Below, in pieces: positions 61,843 through 64,000 of a stretch of DNA of 64,000 nt. This stretch comes from Sphingomonas sp. Leaf33 (GTDB lineage Bacteria; Pseudomonadota; Alphaproteobacteria; Sphingomonadales; Sphingomonadaceae). Each line of letters starts with the position of its first letter. The stretch's first letter is position 1. The notes under the pieces are model-generated. The model saw nothing but the letters and a program-made list of their open reading frames with translations, ran no database searches and was not told the DNA's origin. A program made the translations under genes and the position numbers. Location: the NCBI RefSeq assembly GCF_001421785.1, contig NZ_LMLB01000011.1, positions 1 through 64,000 on the forward strand, in the 5' to 3' direction.

Positions 61843-64000
61843 AGATCAGCCGTCGTGCCCTGCTCGGCTCCAGCGCCGTCGCCTTCACGCTGCCGGTGTC
61901 GGCGAAGCTGCCGCAAGGGGAGGCGCGGCCGAACCTGTTCATCGGTACCGGCGGGCACGGCCACACCTATCCCGGCGCGACGCTGCCGTTCGGCATGGTC
62001 CAGCTGTCCCCGGACACCGATGTCGAGCGCTGGGATGCGTGCTCGGGCTACCACCGCACCGACACCTCGATCATGGGGTTCAGCCATACCCATCTGTCGG
62101 GCACCGGCATCGGCGACATGCTCGACGTGCTGGTCGTTCCGACCCGCGGCCCTGTCCAGCTGACGCCCGGCACGCTGAAGGACCCGGACGCCGGGTACCG
62201 CCAGCGCTTCTCGGGCGAACATGCCGAGCCCGGCTACTACCGCGTGGCGCTGGAAAGCGGTGTCCAGTCCGAATTGACGGTCACCGAACGCGTCGGCTGG
62301 CACCGCCACCGCTTTCCCGCCGGGCCGGGGCATATCCTGGTCGACCTGTCGCATTTGATCCTCGACACGTCCGATACGAAGCCACTGGTCGACGAGGCAC
62401 ATATCGCGATCGACGCGAATGGAACGCTGACCGGCAGCCGCCGGGTGTTCCGCTGGGCAAAGGGGCGGCGCATCCATTTCGCGATGCAGCTGTCGCGGCG
62501 GCCCGACCGCATCACGTTCTATGGCGACGGCGACACTGGGCAGGCGGCGGGCAGCACGCGCGTTGCCGGCAAGCGGGTAAAGGCGGTGCTGCACTACGAC
62601 GACGCCGGCGCGGCGCCCATCCTGATCCGCTGCGGCATCTCCGGCGTCGATGTCGCGGGCGCGCGCGCCAATCTGGCGAAGGAGGCGCGAGACTGGGATT
62701 TCGACCGCGTCCGCCGCACCGCGGCGACGACGTGGCGCACGGCGCTGGGCGACCTGAAGGTGTCGGGAGGGACGGCGGACCAGCGCGTCATCCTGTCGTC
62801 GGCGCTTTACCACGCACAGCTGGCACCGACGCTCTTCTCCGATGTCGACGGGCGCTATGTCGGGATGGATGGCCAGGTCCACACCGTTTCGCCAAGCGGC
62901 GCGGCGTACAGCACCTATTCGCTGTGGGACACGTATCGCGCGCTCCACCCGCTGCTGACATTGGTCGCACCGGATCGGGTGAAGAGCCTGGTCGACGACA
63001 TGATCCGCCAGAGCGCCCAGTCGCCCTATGGCCCGCTGGTCTGGCCGCTCCAGGCCAAGGAAACCGGCACGATGATCGGCTGGCACGGCGTCGTGCCGCT
63101 GGCCGAGGCGCAGGCGAAGGGCATCCCTGCCGACTATGCCGCGGCCTGGCCGGCGATCCGCCGCCGCAGTTTCGATTTCACCGCGCCCGACAAGGACAAT
63201 TCGCTTGGGCGCGACCTGTACGACCGGTTGGGCTATGTGCCCGCCGACAAGGTGTTCGAAAGCGTCAGCCGGACGCAGGAATATGCGTACGACGACTGGG
63301 CTTCGGCGCACATTGCCCGCGCGATCGGGCAGGGGGCGGACGCCGACCGGCTGCTCAAGCGATCGGGCAACTGGAAGAACGTACTCGACGCGTCGATCGG
63401 CTTCGCGCGGCCCCGGTTTGCCGATGGCAGCTGGTGGACGCCCTACGACCCGATCCAGCTCGGCCACATGCCCAAGCCCTGGTGGCGCGACTACACCGAG
63501 GCGAACGGCTGGCAGGCGACCTTCCTGAACCAGCACGACATCTACGGCCAGATCGCGCATTTCGGCGGCGATGCGGCGTTCGAGGCAAAGGTCGACGCCC
63601 TGTTCGCCGCGCCCTCGACCCTGCCCGATAACGCCCCGCCCGACATCTCGGGGCTGGTCGGCCAGTACGCGCACGGCAACGAACCCGACCAGCATGTGCC
63701 GTACCTCTATGCCTACGTCGGCGCGCCCTGGAAGACGCAAGGAATGGTCCGGCGCCTGTGCGTGGAGATGTACAGGAACGACCCCGACGGCATCATCGGC
63801 AACGACGATTGCGGGCAGATGAGTGCGTGGTTCGTGCTCTCGGCGCTCGGCTTCTACCCGGTCGATCCGGTCGAGGCAGTGTACGTCTTTGGCTCGCCGC
63901 TGTTCGAACGCGCCGAGCTGCGGGTCGGCGCGGGCAAGCGGCTGGTGATCGAGGCGCCGGGCAACGGCCCGACCACGCCCTATGTCACTGCAGTCACGTG
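61839..64000 (+). CDS. GH92 alpha-mannosidase, 3' end beyond window
   Basis: About 720 codons are present. The protein has a Tat-type leader (KISRRALLGSSAVAFTLPV), NLFIGTGGHGHTYPGATLPFGMVQLSPDT at ~32-60 as in all GH92 enzymes, FSHTHLSGTG, SLWDTYRALHPL, and the catalytic-site GNEPDQHVPYLY and GNDDCGQMSAWFVLSALGFYPV near the end of the visible part. Calcium-dependent GH92 enzymes remove alpha-1,2-, 1,3- or 1,6-mannose. Only the last few tens of residues seem missing. The ATG overlaps the GH125 stop (ATGA). Confidence 0.94.
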   Translation, partial: MKISRRALLGSSAVAFTLPVSAKLPQGEARPNLFIGTGGHGHTYPGATLPFGMVQLSPDTDVERWDACSGYHRTDTSIMGFSHTHLSGTGIGDMLDVLVVPTRGPVQLTPGTLKDPDAGYRQRFSGEHAEPGYYRVALESGVQSELTVTERVGWHRHRFPAGPGHILVDLSHLILDTSDTKPLVDEAHIAIDANGTLTGSRRVFRWAKGRRIHFAMQLSRRPDRITFYGDGDTGQAAGSTRVAGKRVKAVLHYDDAGAAPILIRCGISGVDVAGARANLAKEARDWDFDRVRRTAATTWRTALGDLKVSGGTADQRVILSSALYHAQLAPTLFSDVDGRYVGMDGQVHTVSPSGAAYSTYSLWDTYRALHPLLTLVAPDRVKSLVDDMIRQSAQSPYGPLVWPLQAKETGTMIGWHGVVPLAEAQAKGIPADYAAAWPAIRRRSFDFTAPDKDNSLGRDLYDRLGYVPADKVFESVSRTQEYAYDDWASAHIARAIGQGADADRLLKRSGNWKNVLDASIGFARPRFADGSWWTPYDPIQLGHMPKPWWRDYTEANGWQATFLNQHDIYGQIAHFGGDAAFEAKVDALFAAPSTLPDNAPPDISGLVGQYAHGNEPDQHVPYLYAYVGAPWKTQGMVRRLCVEMYRNDPDGIIGNDDCGQMSAWFVLSALGFYPVDPVEAVYVFGSPLFERAELRVGAGKRLVIEAPGNGPTTPYVTAVT

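Noticed and set aside
49056..64000. Simple chitin-utilisation locus
   Set aside because: GH20 and GlcNAc genes alone would fit chitin, but no GH18/GH19 chitinase is present, and GH92, GH125, beta-mannosidase and glycosylasparaginase are not needed for chitin.

Overview
The window looks like chromosome of a sphingomonad (Sphingomonas or a close alphaproteobacterial relative). The reasons are very GC-rich coding sequence with strong third-position bias, long antisense open frames as a by-product, chains of genes overlapping by 4 bases (ATGA or GTGA), two large TonB-dependent receptors, a ubiquinol-cytochrome c chaperone/DUF177 pair beside bamE, and an initiator tRNA at the left edge that in this group usually closes an rRNA operon. 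The assignment is inference from gene content; no marker gene is complete enough here for a species call.

Layout. 0-2.5 kb: end of tRNA-fMet with its terminator, a small secreted protein and a DUF885 hydrolase. 2.5-2.77 kb: a non-coding element bounded by inverted repeats. 2.77-5.95 kb: TadE/TadG-like pilus-assembly genes with a PilZ protein, and an unknown membrane protein. 6.2-7.6 kb: an orphan C-terminal fragment of a CRISPR Cas3 helicase, next to a tRNA-Gly gene whose 3' end is duplicated (a likely integration scar). 7.7-12.1 kb: a divergent cluster of a GGDEF/EAL protein, a periplasmic cupredoxin, a DUF3034 outer-membrane protein and an exported truncated haemoglobin. 12.2-16.5 kb: M20 peptidase, metallophosphoesterase, a VOC protein in a patch of different composition, and a soluble chemoreceptor-like protein. 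16.5-21.6 kb: glycosyltransferase, a DegT aminotransferase-flavoprotein fusion and an APC permease. 21.6-30 kb: HerA-type ATPase, TIGR02186/TauE pair, short NfrB/NfrA-like pair, bamE, ubiquinol-cytochrome c chaperone, DUF177 and a membrane protein. 30-34.6 kb: an Mfd-family helicase, a 51-residue protein coupled to a Crp/Fnr regulator, and a RhaM-like protein.

From 34.7 kb to the right edge the genes form what I read as one carbohydrate-utilisation locus. The minus-strand arm holds CutC, a GntR/UTRA regulator, a SIS-domain deaminase, NagA, a GH2 beta-galactosidase-like enzyme, a fused EIIA-HPr-EI, a GlcNAc-type EIICB, a glycosylasparaginase and a TonB receptor. The plus-strand arm, divergent from it, holds a TonB receptor, GH20 hexosaminidase, GH2 beta-mannosidase, GH3, GH125 alpha-1,6-mannosidase and GH92 alpha-mannosidase (cut by the window edge). 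Together these can strip mannose, galactose and GlcNAc from an N-glycan, cut the last GlcNAc-Asn bond, import GlcNAc by a phosphotransferase system and turn it into fructose-6-phosphate. This N-glycan utilisation system is the most interesting feature. The second is the copper/haem/c-di-GMP cluster at 7.7-12.1 kb.
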